Positions 54,624-63,139 of a DNA stretch of 64,000 nt are shown here, piece by piece. A program made the translations under genes and the position numbers. Numbering within the stretch: the stretch's first letter is position 1; every line of letters starts with the position of its first letter. The DNA is from Henriciella mobilis (GTDB lineage: Bacteria > Pseudomonadota > Alphaproteobacteria > Caulobacterales > Hyphomonadaceae). The stretch is from NCBI RefSeq assembly GCF_003576315.1, contig NZ_QWFZ01000009.1, positions 51,211-115,210 on the forward strand. The letters are read 5' to 3'. Under the pieces are notes generated by a model. It did not search any database. It was given only the letters and a program-made list of their open reading frames with translations, and had not been told where the DNA came from.

Positions 54624-57600
54624 ATGAGGAATTTCGGAATGCTGGCAGACAGATTGAGGGCGGTGGGACGTGCTACTCGGTTTCGCGTCCTTCCGGACAG
54701 GGAACTTATCGACCTAGCCGCCAGCCTTCTCGATGAAGCATGGTACAACGCGCTTTATCCTGACGTCGAAAAATCGGGCATGGCTGCGCGAGAGCACTTT
54801 GCCAACACCGGTTACGCCGAGAACCGGTCGCCGCATCCCATGTTCGACCCGGCATACTATTTCGAAATCTATCCCGACGTCCGTGACAGCGGCATGCCCG
54901 CTATCCTGCACTATCTCCGATCTGGCGGCCTCGAATGGCGCCGGCCTTGCGCCTGGGTCGACCTCGACCGCTACTATGAAAGCCACGCACTGACCGTGTC
55001 TGATCAGCTGCATCAGACGGTGCTGGAAGACTTCGTCAACAGTGATGACAGGCTGAACGCCTTCCAGTTTTTCGATGCTGGCTACTATGTCAGCCAGGCA
55101 AAGGACGCAAAGTCGCTGAAACCGAATGACCAGTTGCTGCACTTCTTCAGAGAGGGCATAATGCAGGATTGTGATCCGCATCCTCTGATCAAGATGAAGA
55201 ATGTGCGCGTACCTGGTGACTCGCTGGCCGGCACAATTGGCATGTTTGGCCTGCTCTTCAAGGAAGACACGCTGCTAACCCACGAATCCATTGACGGCAT
55301 AAGCGACCCGGAATTCTACATACGCAAGCATGGCCGCCCAAAGGTCCACCCGGTCATCGACTATATCCGCAAGTACGACAAGCAGGATCTGTGGCCGCAC
55401 CCGCTGTTTGACGCCGGCTACTACATTCGGGCCAACAAGCTCGAAAAGGGCGTCGAGCCCCTGACCCACTACCTCTCGAAAGGAAAAGCCAAAGGCGCGC
55501 GCCCGAACCGCTTCTTCGACCCGCTGACCTATCGTCGCCGGTACGCAAAAGACATCCGTGAAGGGCAGGATGAAATCCAGCACTACATGGCGATGGGCCA
55601 TATGGTCTGGTTCGAACCGAGCGACGAGTTTGGCCAACGCTATTATCTGAGCCGCTATCCGGACGTTTCCGAACGCCGCGAAGTCCCGCTCGTCGACTTC
55701 CTTCATGGCGGCATGACACGCGGGCGCTCGCCCCTTCCACCAAAACCCTTCTTCGACAAGACGGCCAATCTTTCGCGGGAACAGATCGTGGAAATGATCG
55801 TCCGGTCAGCCGGGAAAAAAGTGGCCAAGCCGAAAGTCTCGGTAATCGTGCCCGCATATAAGAGTGTCGAGTATACCTTGCGCTGCGTACTCACGATGCT
55901 CGAATCCAGCGACGAAACATCATTCGAGATCATCGTTGCCGACGATCAGTCTCCCGACAAATCGGGAGACTTCCTCGCCGGAAATCTCGACAATGTCGGA
56001 CCGATCCGCGTCCACATAAACGAGGAAAACCTCGGCTTCCTGAAGTCGTGCAATAATGCCGCCAAGCTTGCGAAGGGGGAGTACCTGTTCTTCCTGAACA
56101 ATGACACCGCCGTCGTGAACGGATGGCTGGATGAGCTCATCGCGACGTTCGAGCGGTGCCCTGAAGCTGGGCTTGTCGGGTCAAAGCTGGTCTATCCGAA
56201 CGGTCTGCTTCAGGAAGCCGGCGGCATCATCTGGGACGATGGCAGTGGCGCGAATTATGGGCGGCTCGAAGATCCGATGAAGCCGGATTACAATTTCCAG
56301 CGCGATGCCGACTACATTTCCGGCGCCGCGATTGCGATCCCGAAAGACCTCTGGAAGAAGCTCGGCGGTTTTTCGGAAGAACTCGCGCCCGCCTATTACG
56401 AGGATACGGATTTCGCGATGAAGGTCAGGGACGCGGGTCGCCGGGTCATCTACCAGCCGCTATCGACTGTGATTCACTTCGAAGGCATCTCGTCCGGCAC
56501 CGACATTACGTCGGGCGTCAAGAAATACCAGGCCATCAACCAGAAGGCTTTTGCCAAGAAGTGGCAGGAGACCCTTAAGGAATTCGGCAAAAAGGGAGAT
56601 TTCTCCAAGGCCTGCACGAACAGGCGGTCGAAGGTCCGTATCCTCATCTTTGACGCTGAGGTGCCCAAGCCGGACAAGGATAGCGGTTCTGTCACAGCGT
56701 ACCAGTATATCAGCATTTTGTGCGAACTTGGTTACAGCGTCACGTTCGTTCCAGCCAACCTGAAATGGGAAGGCCGCTACTGCCGCGAACTTCAGAAGCT
56801 TGGAGCGGAAGTCATTTACGCTCCCTATGTCACCGACGCGCACGGCTTCATGTTAGATAATGGCGGGGACTTTGACCTGGTCATCATGTCCCGTGTCACT
56901 ACCGGCGGCCAGTTCTTCACTGCGTTCAAGGAGCGCTATCAGGAAATACCGGTCATCTTCGACACAGTCGATATTCATCACCTTCGCCTGCAGCGCGAGA
57001 GTGAACTGAATGGAAGCGAGGAAACCGCCCGGCTGGCTGAGGACCTGAAGCAGCTGGAGCTTCAGTGCATCCAAAGGGCCGACGCCACCATTGTCGTTTC
57101 GGATTATGAGGTCGAATACCTGCGCAACGAAGTGGGCCCGTTCCCGGACGTCGTTATTCCGTTGATCTACGAGCCGTTCGAGCGCACGACCGGTTTCGCT
57201 GACCGAATGGACGTGGCGTTTGTCGGTGGTTATCGACACCCGCCGAACATCGATGCGGTCCACTATTTGGTCGAGGATATCTGGCCCAAGGTTCGCGCGC
57301 TTGAGATCGGCGCGACGCTCCACATTATCGGCAGCCACATGCCCGCCGACTTCAACGAGTTGTCCGCACCCGATATCAGCATTGTCGGGTTTGTGGATGA
57401 TCTGGAATCCTACCTGTCCAATATCCGCCTGACAGTCGCACCGCTTCGCTATGGCGCCGGTGTCAAGGGCAAGGTCGGCAACTCGCTGCGCATGGGTGTT
57501 CCGGTGGTTGCATCGGGAGTCGCGGCTGAAGGGATGGGCCTGCGCAACAAGCAACACGCCGCAATCGAGAATGGGGCCGCCGCGATCGCGCGTGCGATTG

Positions 57601-57740
57601 CCCGGGTTTACCAGGACGAGGAAGAATGGGAAGCGCTGTCCCGGGCAGGACAGGCCTATGTCCAGGAGCTTTTCGGACGCGAGGCTGCCAAGCGCAAACT
57701 TCAAGAATTGGTAAGGGGACTCGTCACCGTTTCGCACTAA
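54624..57740 (+). CDS. giant glycosyltransferase: YPDV repeats + GT2 + GT4
   Basis: A 1038-residue protein with three parts. Residues about 38-375 hold roughly eight imperfect 35-40-residue repeats of the form FDxxYYxxxYPDV-x(6-9)-PL-x-HYL-x2-G-x3-R-x2-P (WYNALYPDVEKSG, FDPAYYFEIYPDVRDSG, FDAGYYIRANKLE, RYYLSRYPDVSERRE). Residues about 402-640 are a family 2 GT-A with VSVIVPAYKSVEYTL, FLNNDTAVVNGW and YYEDTDFAMKV. Residues about 665-1030 are a family 4 GT-B with VAFVGGYRHPPNIDAVHYL and VAPLRYGAGVKGKVGNSL. The repeats probably bind an acceptor chain or partner; this is inference. The nearby sulfotransferases and sugar-nucleotide genes place it in surface-glycan synthesis. Confidence 0.85.
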   Translation: MRNFGMLADRLRAVGRATRFRVLPDRELIDLAASLLDEAWYNALYPDVEKSGMAAREHFANTGYAENRSPHPMFDPAYYFEIYPDVRDSGMPAILHYLRSGGLEWRRPCAWVDLDRYYESHALTVSDQLHQTVLEDFVNSDDRLNAFQFFDAGYYVSQAKDAKSLKPNDQLLHFFREGIMQDCDPHPLIKMKNVRVPGDSLAGTIGMFGLLFKEDTLLTHESIDGISDPEFYIRKHGRPKVHPVIDYIRKYDKQDLWPHPLFDAGYYIRANKLEKGVEPLTHYLSKGKAKGARPNRFFDPLTYRRRYAKDIREGQDEIQHYMAMGHMVWFEPSDEFGQRYYLSRYPDVSERREVPLVDFLHGGMTRGRSPLPPKPFFDKTANLSREQIVEMIVRSAGKKVAKPKVSVIVPAYKSVEYTLRCVLTMLESSDETSFEIIVADDQSPDKSGDFLAGNLDNVGPIRVHINEENLGFLKSCNNAAKLAKGEYLFFLNNDTAVVNGWLDELIATFERCPEAGLVGSKLVYPNGLLQEAGGIIWDDGSGANYGRLEDPMKPDYNFQRDADYISGAAIAIPKDLWKKLGGFSEELAPAYYEDTDFAMKVRDAGRRVIYQPLSTVIHFEGISSGTDITSGVKKYQAINQKAFAKKWQETLKEFGKKGDFSKACTNRRSKVRILIFDAEVPKPDKDSGSVTAYQYISILCELGYSVTFVPANLKWEGRYCRELQKLGAEVIYAPYVTDAHGFMLDNGGDFDLVIMSRVTTGGQFFTAFKERYQEIPVIFDTVDIHHLRLQRESELNGSEETARLAEDLKQLELQCIQRADATIVVSDYEVEYLRNEVGPFPDVVIPLIYEPFERTTGFADRMDVAFVGGYRHPPNIDAVHYLVEDIWPKVRALEIGATLHIIGSHMPADFNELSAPDISIVGFVDDLESYLSNIRLTVAPLRYGAGVKGKVGNSLRMGVPVVASGVAAEGMGLRNKQHAAIENGAAAIARAIARVYQDEEEWEALSRAGQAYVQELFGREAAKRKLQELVRGLVTVSH

Positions 57741-57789
57741 TATCCATATCTGGAACGCGGACCGTCTCACTCCGTCGCAAGGTAAAGTA

Positions 57790-59421
57790 ATGCTAGAAAA
57801 CAAGACGGCATATTTTGTCGTTGGTATGCACCGTTCAGGCACATCGGCGGTTTCCGGTGCCCTTCAGTATCTCGGCGGGAGCCATGGGCAGAACCTGCTC
57901 GAGCCCGCCGAAGACAATCCCAAGGGCTTTTGGGAAGCGCGCAGCGTCGTTAACATGAACGAACGGATCCTGAACGCGCTTGGTGCGCGCTGGGACTCCA
58001 TTCCCAGCTGGGTCGATGGGATCAGCTACGCCCCCGCTGACGCCGTAGACTGGGCGCGCAACACCTTTCTGCGCGAAGTCGAGAATGCATGGGAACGGGA
58101 GTTTCCGGACGCTGAAGGCTCACCGGTGATCAAGGACCCGCGGCTATGTTTCACCCTTCCACTCTGGGAAGACGTGGCACGAGCCAAGGGATTTAATGTC
58201 CGTCACCTCTTCGTGCTGCGCGAAGCGCGCGGCGTCGCGCGTTCACTCTGGCAACGCAACCGCCTGCCAGACAGCGCAGCAGAACGGCTCTGGCTCCAAT
58301 ACAACCACGCCGCATTGTCGAACCTGCCAGAGGGCACACCGATCCTCAACTTCGACGATTTCACGTCCGCGCCGGCGGACCAGCTCGCAATGGCCGGCTT
58401 TGATATGCCGGGCGATGCGGCCGAGGACATCAACGCCTTCGCAACACGCCTGGATACAGACTTCACTGAAGGATTCAAGACCCGGCCCCGTCACCGGCCA
58501 ACACTTGTGCGCCAGACCATGTCTGTCGTTGAAGACCGGGCGCAACTGGCGGACCCCGAGGCTATCAAGCAGGACCTTGACCGTATCGGCTTTCTCCAGC
58601 GGGTCGGCGATGAAATGAGCGGACGCATATTCCGGCTCGGTCCGCCGACCCGGTCGCGCCCGGCTGCGCGCCACGGAGAGCGGACGGCCATTCTCCACTG
58701 TCACCTGTTCAAGAACGCGGGCACGTCGGTCGATCACATCCTGAAGACCGCATTTGGCGACAATTGGACAGACCATGAGTTCCCGGACGGCGATGTGGAA
58801 TCGAATTCAGACCTCGTTCTATCCCACATCATTGCGAATTCGGCGTTCGACGTGTTTTCCACGCATACCGGGAACTGGTATCTGGATTACGAGACAGACC
58901 GGCTGACCGTGCTGCCGATCATCTTCCTGCGTCATCCGATCCTCAGGATACAGTCGGCGTACCAGTTCGAACGCAAGCAGACGGCCGAAACAGCTGGCTC
59001 CAAGCTCGCCAAGTCAACCGATCTTGCGGGCTATATCACGAACCGGCTGTCGGAAGACCTCGACTATTCGATAAAGAACTTCCAGGCCCGCCGGCTCGCA
59101 GCCTTTGTAGCCCGCCGGACGATCGACATCGAGAGCCAGGCCAATGAAGCCTTCGACCGGCTACCCTTTATTGGGCTTGTCGAGGACTTCGAGGCATCCT
59201 GCGAGCGTCTCGAGGCCTACCTGAAGCCCCATTTCCCGGACTTCGAGGCCTTCAGCACTAAGAAGAATGTGACCAGCCACGAAAAGACGACCACCGAAGA
59301 GCGCGTGACCTCCATCCGCGAAGAAGTCGGAGAGTCCCTGTTCAACCGGCTCGTAGAGGCCAATCGCATCGACCTTGCCTTGTTTGAGAGGCTACAGGCG
59401 TCTTACCTGGCTCACTCCTAA
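57790..59421 (+). CDS. tandem double sulfotransferase
   Basis: A 543-residue protein with two sulfotransferase-type domains. Domain 1 (1-285) has the PAPS loop GMHRSGTSAVSGAL (12-25), and FVLREARGVARSLWQ (141-155) as the 3'-phosphate site. Domain 2 (296-540) has the loop HCHLFKNAGTSVDHIL (303-318) and FLRHPILRIQSAYQFE near 378-393, resembling the heparan 2-O-sulfotransferase group. Both P-loops look intact, so either or both may be active. It follows the giant glycosyltransferase by 49 bases, with AAGG just before the ATG, so the two are probably co-transcribed. Fusion of two such unlike sulfotransferase types is uncommon. Confidence 0.85.
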   Translation: MLENKTAYFVVGMHRSGTSAVSGALQYLGGSHGQNLLEPAEDNPKGFWEARSVVNMNERILNALGARWDSIPSWVDGISYAPADAVDWARNTFLREVENAWEREFPDAEGSPVIKDPRLCFTLPLWEDVARAKGFNVRHLFVLREARGVARSLWQRNRLPDSAAERLWLQYNHAALSNLPEGTPILNFDDFTSAPADQLAMAGFDMPGDAAEDINAFATRLDTDFTEGFKTRPRHRPTLVRQTMSVVEDRAQLADPEAIKQDLDRIGFLQRVGDEMSGRIFRLGPPTRSRPAARHGERTAILHCHLFKNAGTSVDHILKTAFGDNWTDHEFPDGDVESNSDLVLSHIIANSAFDVFSTHTGNWYLDYETDRLTVLPIIFLRHPILRIQSAYQFERKQTAETAGSKLAKSTDLAGYITNRLSEDLDYSIKNFQARRLAAFVARRTIDIESQANEAFDRLPFIGLVEDFEASCERLEAYLKPHFPDFEAFSTKKNVTSHEKTTTEERVTSIREEVGESLFNRLVEANRIDLALFERLQASYLAHS

Positions 59422-59480
59422 AGCCGGGCGAATGACCGGTTCAGGACCGCTGATCCGGCAAAGGCCTTGCGGCCGGAGGC

Positions 59481-60068
59481 CTAGCACTTCGCGAGCAGTT
59501 CCCGTTCAATCGATCCATCCGGATCGATGACTATGCGTGCCTTCAGCTTTCGCGCCGGCACCCCTGAATTGACAGTCCAGGCTTCAAGCGACCGGTTGAC
59601 CAGCGACAGCGCTCCCACACTTGCCCCTTCGCCAACCGTGACACTCGGGAGGATGACGCTACCCGCTCCAATGATTACATGTTTCTCCAGCCGAACAGGC
59701 CCCGAAATCAATTTGAGATGGGCAGCAGGCACTGTCGGGTTTGTGAAACTCCCGCCAGCATAATTGTCAGTCACCGAATAAATCCGAACGCCTTGCGAGA
59801 GGCCGCTAAAATCGGCCATGCTGATACCATCGCGACCCGCGAGATGACACCCGCCGCCAATGTGAACATAGTTGCCAATCGACACACCGGCCTTTCCCGC
59901 AACAATGACTGTCGGCCCGTCAATCCGCGTATTCGAACCCAGCTGAATGTGCTCGCGTCCGATCACGGTACAGTTTCGCGCCAGCATTGTGTTCTTGCCA
60001 ACCCCGGCAAACCCCAGATCGAGCAGTTCCTGTGCCGAAAAGTATCCCGTATTCAAAGGGTCATTCAT
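59481..60068 (-). CDS. hexapeptide-repeat acyltransferase
   Basis: A 195-residue left-handed beta-helix protein of the sugar O-/N-acetyltransferase family. Hexapeptide turns can be seen from about 27 to 165 (VIGREHIQLGSNTRI, VIVAGKAGVSIGNYVHIGGG, HVIIGAGSVILPSVTVGEGASVGA). The active-site His is probably in the GNYVHIGGGCHLA or AAHLK segment. It ends in NSGVPARKLKAR, typical of the WbbJ/galactoside acetyltransferase type. It sits on the minus strand between the double sulfotransferase and the DegT aminotransferase and would acetylate a sugar of the same glycan; donor and acceptor are inferred. Confidence 0.88.
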   Translation of the reverse strand: MNDPLNTGYFSAQELLDLGFAGVGKNTMLARNCTVIGREHIQLGSNTRIDGPTVIVAGKAGVSIGNYVHIGGGCHLAGRDGISMADFSGLSQGVRIYSVTDNYAGGSFTNPTVPAAHLKLISGPVRLEKHVIIGAGSVILPSVTVGEGASVGALSLVNRSLEAWTVNSGVPARKLKARIVIDPDGSIERELLAKC

Positions 60069-60210
60069 AGCTAATTCCTTGTATCCGTGAATCTTTCCGA
60101 CGTTGCCGCATGGCAGTCAAATCATTGCCAATCGTTGCCGACGGGCCTCAATAGACAGTTATTATCAAGGGTGCTACGAGGAGGTCAAACTGACCGTGAG
60201 CGCCGACTAA

Positions 60211-61323
60211 ATGCTTTTTCCTTATCTGAAACCGGAGATACCGAAACCCGAACAATGGGTTCATCACCTCCAAGTCTCCTATCAGGCGCGTTACTTCTCG
60301 AATTTTGGCCCTCTGGCCCAAAAACTCGAGGAAGACGTCAGCAAAAACTACCTTGTCGAGGGCTATGCCGGTGTCCTCTGTTCGAGCAACACGTCCGGCC
60401 TGCTCGCCGCGCTCAATGCGATCGATGTTTACGGCAAGAAAGTCATCCTGCCGGACTTCACATTTGCGGCGACGCCGCAAGCGATTTTCGCTGCCGGAGC
60501 AACGCCGGTCATCTGTGACATCGATGAACGCGTCTGGGAACTGGATCCTGAAAGCGTGGAAAAGGCGCTGCATGCACACACCGATGTTGCCGCCATCATC
60601 CACGTCCGACCGTTTGGGCTCGTGCGCGATATCAGTGCGACACGCGAGTTGAGCGTCAAGTACCAGATACCGCTCATCGTCGACGCCGCCGCCGGTCTGG
60701 GCCGCACGGACTCTGATGCCACATTCGGGTCGGACACGGGCGAGATCGAAGTCTTCTCCATGCACGCGACCAAAGTCTTCGCGATTGGCGAAGGCGGCTT
60801 TGTGGCGGCGCCAGAGCCAATGGTCGGTCCCATCAAGAGAGCCCTGAATTTCGGCTTCGACCGCGACCGGACATATGGTGACGGCTTCAATGGCAAGATC
60901 GACGAGTTTCGTTGCGCCATCGGGCTGACAACACTCGATCTCATCGATGACTGGATCGATGTGCGGACGCGGCATGCGGATTTCTACGAGACCTTCTTCT
61001 CTCGCTTCAACACGTTGACCCGGCCCGTCGAACCCGGCAACACGCCCTGGGCGCAATATCCGGTCCTTTTTGACCGGGACGTCGACAATTCGATGATCGG
61101 GGTCTTCGCGGACAAGGGCATCGAGATCAAAAAGTATTACTGGCCTGGCGTGAAGCGGGCCTATACCGGCCGCCGCCCCATCGATGCCATGCCCATCCCT
61201 GTCTCGGAGTCGCTCCAGAACCGCTTCGCCTGCTTCCCCGTCTACTCCGACTTCACACCCGAACTCGGCTCAATGCTGAAACAGCGCCTGGAAGGCGCCT
61301 TGGAAGTGGTTCTCGGATCATAA
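60211..61323 (+). CDS. DegT/DnrJ/EryC1/StrS sugar aminotransferase
   Basis: A 370-residue PLP aminotransferase of the nucleotide-sugar family, adding an amino group to a keto-sugar. The PLP Lys188 is in VFSMHATKVFAIGEGGF, Asp158 in LIVDAAAGLG contacts the pyridine nitrogen, and CSSNTSGLLAAL binds the phosphate. Substrate-side loops differ from the usual S-x-x-x-K-x-L-G form (here SMHATKVF), so it may prefer a different sugar from that of the decayed homologue at 49048-50196. The start is ATG 60211. It is followed 44 bases later by a GT-B-like gene. Confidence 0.9.
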   Translation: MLFPYLKPEIPKPEQWVHHLQVSYQARYFSNFGPLAQKLEEDVSKNYLVEGYAGVLCSSNTSGLLAALNAIDVYGKKVILPDFTFAATPQAIFAAGATPVICDIDERVWELDPESVEKALHAHTDVAAIIHVRPFGLVRDISATRELSVKYQIPLIVDAAAGLGRTDSDATFGSDTGEIEVFSMHATKVFAIGEGGFVAAPEPMVGPIKRALNFGFDRDRTYGDGFNGKIDEFRCAIGLTTLDLIDDWIDVRTRHADFYETFFSRFNTLTRPVEPGNTPWAQYPVLFDRDVDNSMIGVFADKGIEIKKYYWPGVKRAYTGRRPIDAMPIPVSESLQNRFACFPVYSDFTPELGSMLKQRLEGALEVVLGS

Positions 61324-61367
61324 GCCCGCGCGGCGCGGATTCGACCGCCCTAGTAGAGCGAATAGCC

Positions 61368-63056
61368 ATGTCGACTTTTGAATTAGAATCATTCGACCTA
61401 GGTGTTCTGGCTTCGAAACTCATTCAGTATGCTGAACATAAGCCAACCCTGTATCGGGCATCGGTGAACCGGATACATGAACTCGAAGGTTCCGAACGGC
61501 TGGAGGTACCGCATGATCGACTGGTTGAGGTGCTCACCGAAGCGACGATCGACCCAGAGGTGGCTTTCGAACTGTCTACCGTCACCGCTAAAGCGACGGG
61601 CGACAGTGAACTACCTGTCGAAATCCTTTCATCGCTTGCCGAGGAGGCACTGAAAACCCGCGGCTATGGGGCTCTTCGCCAGATCGACGCCATTCTGACT
61701 TACGCCACGCTCAACCAAGTTTACCGGTTTGTATACAGCGGGCCTAGATCGCGTGCTCTAGGAAACCAAGTGAGGGTGCGCGCACGCGCTGCGCTTCGAA
61801 GTGCGGCGGCTGCGGAGCTCTCGGCAGCAATGAGTCGTTGTCCGCCCGTCGTCTCGGACAATGATGAAGAGTTGCGAGTACTGATGGCAGTTGCTTGGGT
61901 GCCGGCTCGCCCAGACTCCGGTGCTCATTTGCGGCAAATTTCGAACTACGCGAACGCAATTCTCGCTGCAGCTGCCGACCGGGGACAAACATGTTCAATA
62001 AAAGTGATATTCACGTTCGACCATTCGATTATTAAACTTTGGCGTAACTTCCAGGCAGACAATCCGAACACACGAAAAGTCATTGATGAAGCGCTGACGA
62101 GCCGTTTGCCCTCGGGATGCGAGGGACGTCTGTCCGTCGACTTCCACAACCCGAGTGCTTTTTCCGATTTTGGCGATTATCTCGATTCTGTTGCCGGATG
62201 CATCGCAGCTTTCAATCCAAGCTGCGTAATGAAATGGTATGGCTTTTATCAATCGATCTATTTTGCATCAGGCTTGTTCGAACATTTTCCTGTAATCGGT
62301 CTGCAGTTCAACGCCGGTAACCCAATTGATATGCACGCCGACCTTCTCTTGGCCCAAGGTGATACCCGCTCGAAGGCGCTGGACTTGGTCGGCGGCAATC
62401 GCTGGCGAGATCATGTAATTCCGCTAGATGTGTTCGAACGCCGCGAAATCCTTACTCGCGCGGACGCACAAATGGGCAAAGACGACGTCGTGATGGTCAG
62501 CGCCATGACCGGTGGGCGACTTGATCAGGCCATCGCCGAGTTGACTGCTGATGAGGCCCGCGATCTTTCCGAACTGTTTGAGCGCCACCCGAACCTGCAC
62601 TGGCACCTTGTTGCGGCTCAGGACCCTGATCGGATAAAACAGTGTCGACCGGAACTTGCAATGCCGATGAACCAGGGACGCATTCACTTCGTTCCACTAC
62701 TACCGGACCTGAGGGCCTACATCGCCATCGCAGATCTATACCTTCAGCTGCCAGGCATGCGCGGCGGAGGCATGTCGGCCGCAATGGCCGTCGTCGAAGA
62801 TAAACCATTGATTGCCTTTTCCGGCACCGATCCTTGCAACTTCCTGCCGGATGAAACAATTTTCGACGCTTGGCCGGACTACGTGTCAACGCTGTCCAAG
62901 TGCTTGACAGATCCGCAGTTTTCCGAGAATTTCGCGCGGCAACAGCGACGCTATCTGACCGAATGCCACAGCAGCAAAGTCGTTGGCCGGTCTTTGCTGG
63001 CGCATATTGCGGAAGCAACTGAGATCGCGAAGATTCGGCGCTTTCAGATGCTCTGA
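61368..63056 (+). CDS. GT-B-like protein, HMW1C/GT41-like C-terminus
   Basis: A 562-residue protein not clearly a named family. The first 170 residues are helical (ELESFDLGVLASKLIQYAEH, EVAFELSTVTAKATG), perhaps a tetratricopeptide-like domain. Residues about 185-330 form an N-terminal Rossmann-like domain. Residues about 370-545 look like a nucleotide-sugar domain with VVMVSAMTGGRLDQ, RIHFVPLLPDLRAYIAIADL, LQLPGMRGGGMSAAMAVVEDKPLIAF. This last pattern recalls HMW1C and GT41 enzymes, which glycosylate proteins in the cytoplasm. Sequence is lower in GC than the housekeeping genes. Glycosyltransferase activity is likely; acceptor and sugar are unknown. Confidence 0.6.
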   Translation: MSTFELESFDLGVLASKLIQYAEHKPTLYRASVNRIHELEGSERLEVPHDRLVEVLTEATIDPEVAFELSTVTAKATGDSELPVEILSSLAEEALKTRGYGALRQIDAILTYATLNQVYRFVYSGPRSRALGNQVRVRARAALRSAAAAELSAAMSRCPPVVSDNDEELRVLMAVAWVPARPDSGAHLRQISNYANAILAAAADRGQTCSIKVIFTFDHSIIKLWRNFQADNPNTRKVIDEALTSRLPSGCEGRLSVDFHNPSAFSDFGDYLDSVAGCIAAFNPSCVMKWYGFYQSIYFASGLFEHFPVIGLQFNAGNPIDMHADLLLAQGDTRSKALDLVGGNRWRDHVIPLDVFERREILTRADAQMGKDDVVMVSAMTGGRLDQAIAELTADEARDLSELFERHPNLHWHLVAAQDPDRIKQCRPELAMPMNQGRIHFVPLLPDLRAYIAIADLYLQLPGMRGGGMSAAMAVVEDKPLIAFSGTDPCNFLPDETIFDAWPDYVSTLSKCLTDPQFSENFARQQRRYLTECHSSKVVGRSLLAHIAEATEIAKIRRFQML

Positions 63057-63139
63057 TCAGCGTCTTGGCAAGCCACGAGTAGTGCCAATGCCGAAGGAAC
63101 CTCTCAACCAGTCTAGAGGCATTAACAGGAAGGATTTGG

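Noticed and set aside
54624..55750. The YPDV repeats as a CRISPR-like or DNA-level tandem repeat
   Set aside because: Repetition is only at protein level; the DNA units are too divergent and not regularly spaced.
59441..59482. AGGCC...GGCCT hairpin as a bidirectional terminator
   Set aside because: The stem is only five base pairs with a GC-rich loop and lacks T-runs on both sides.
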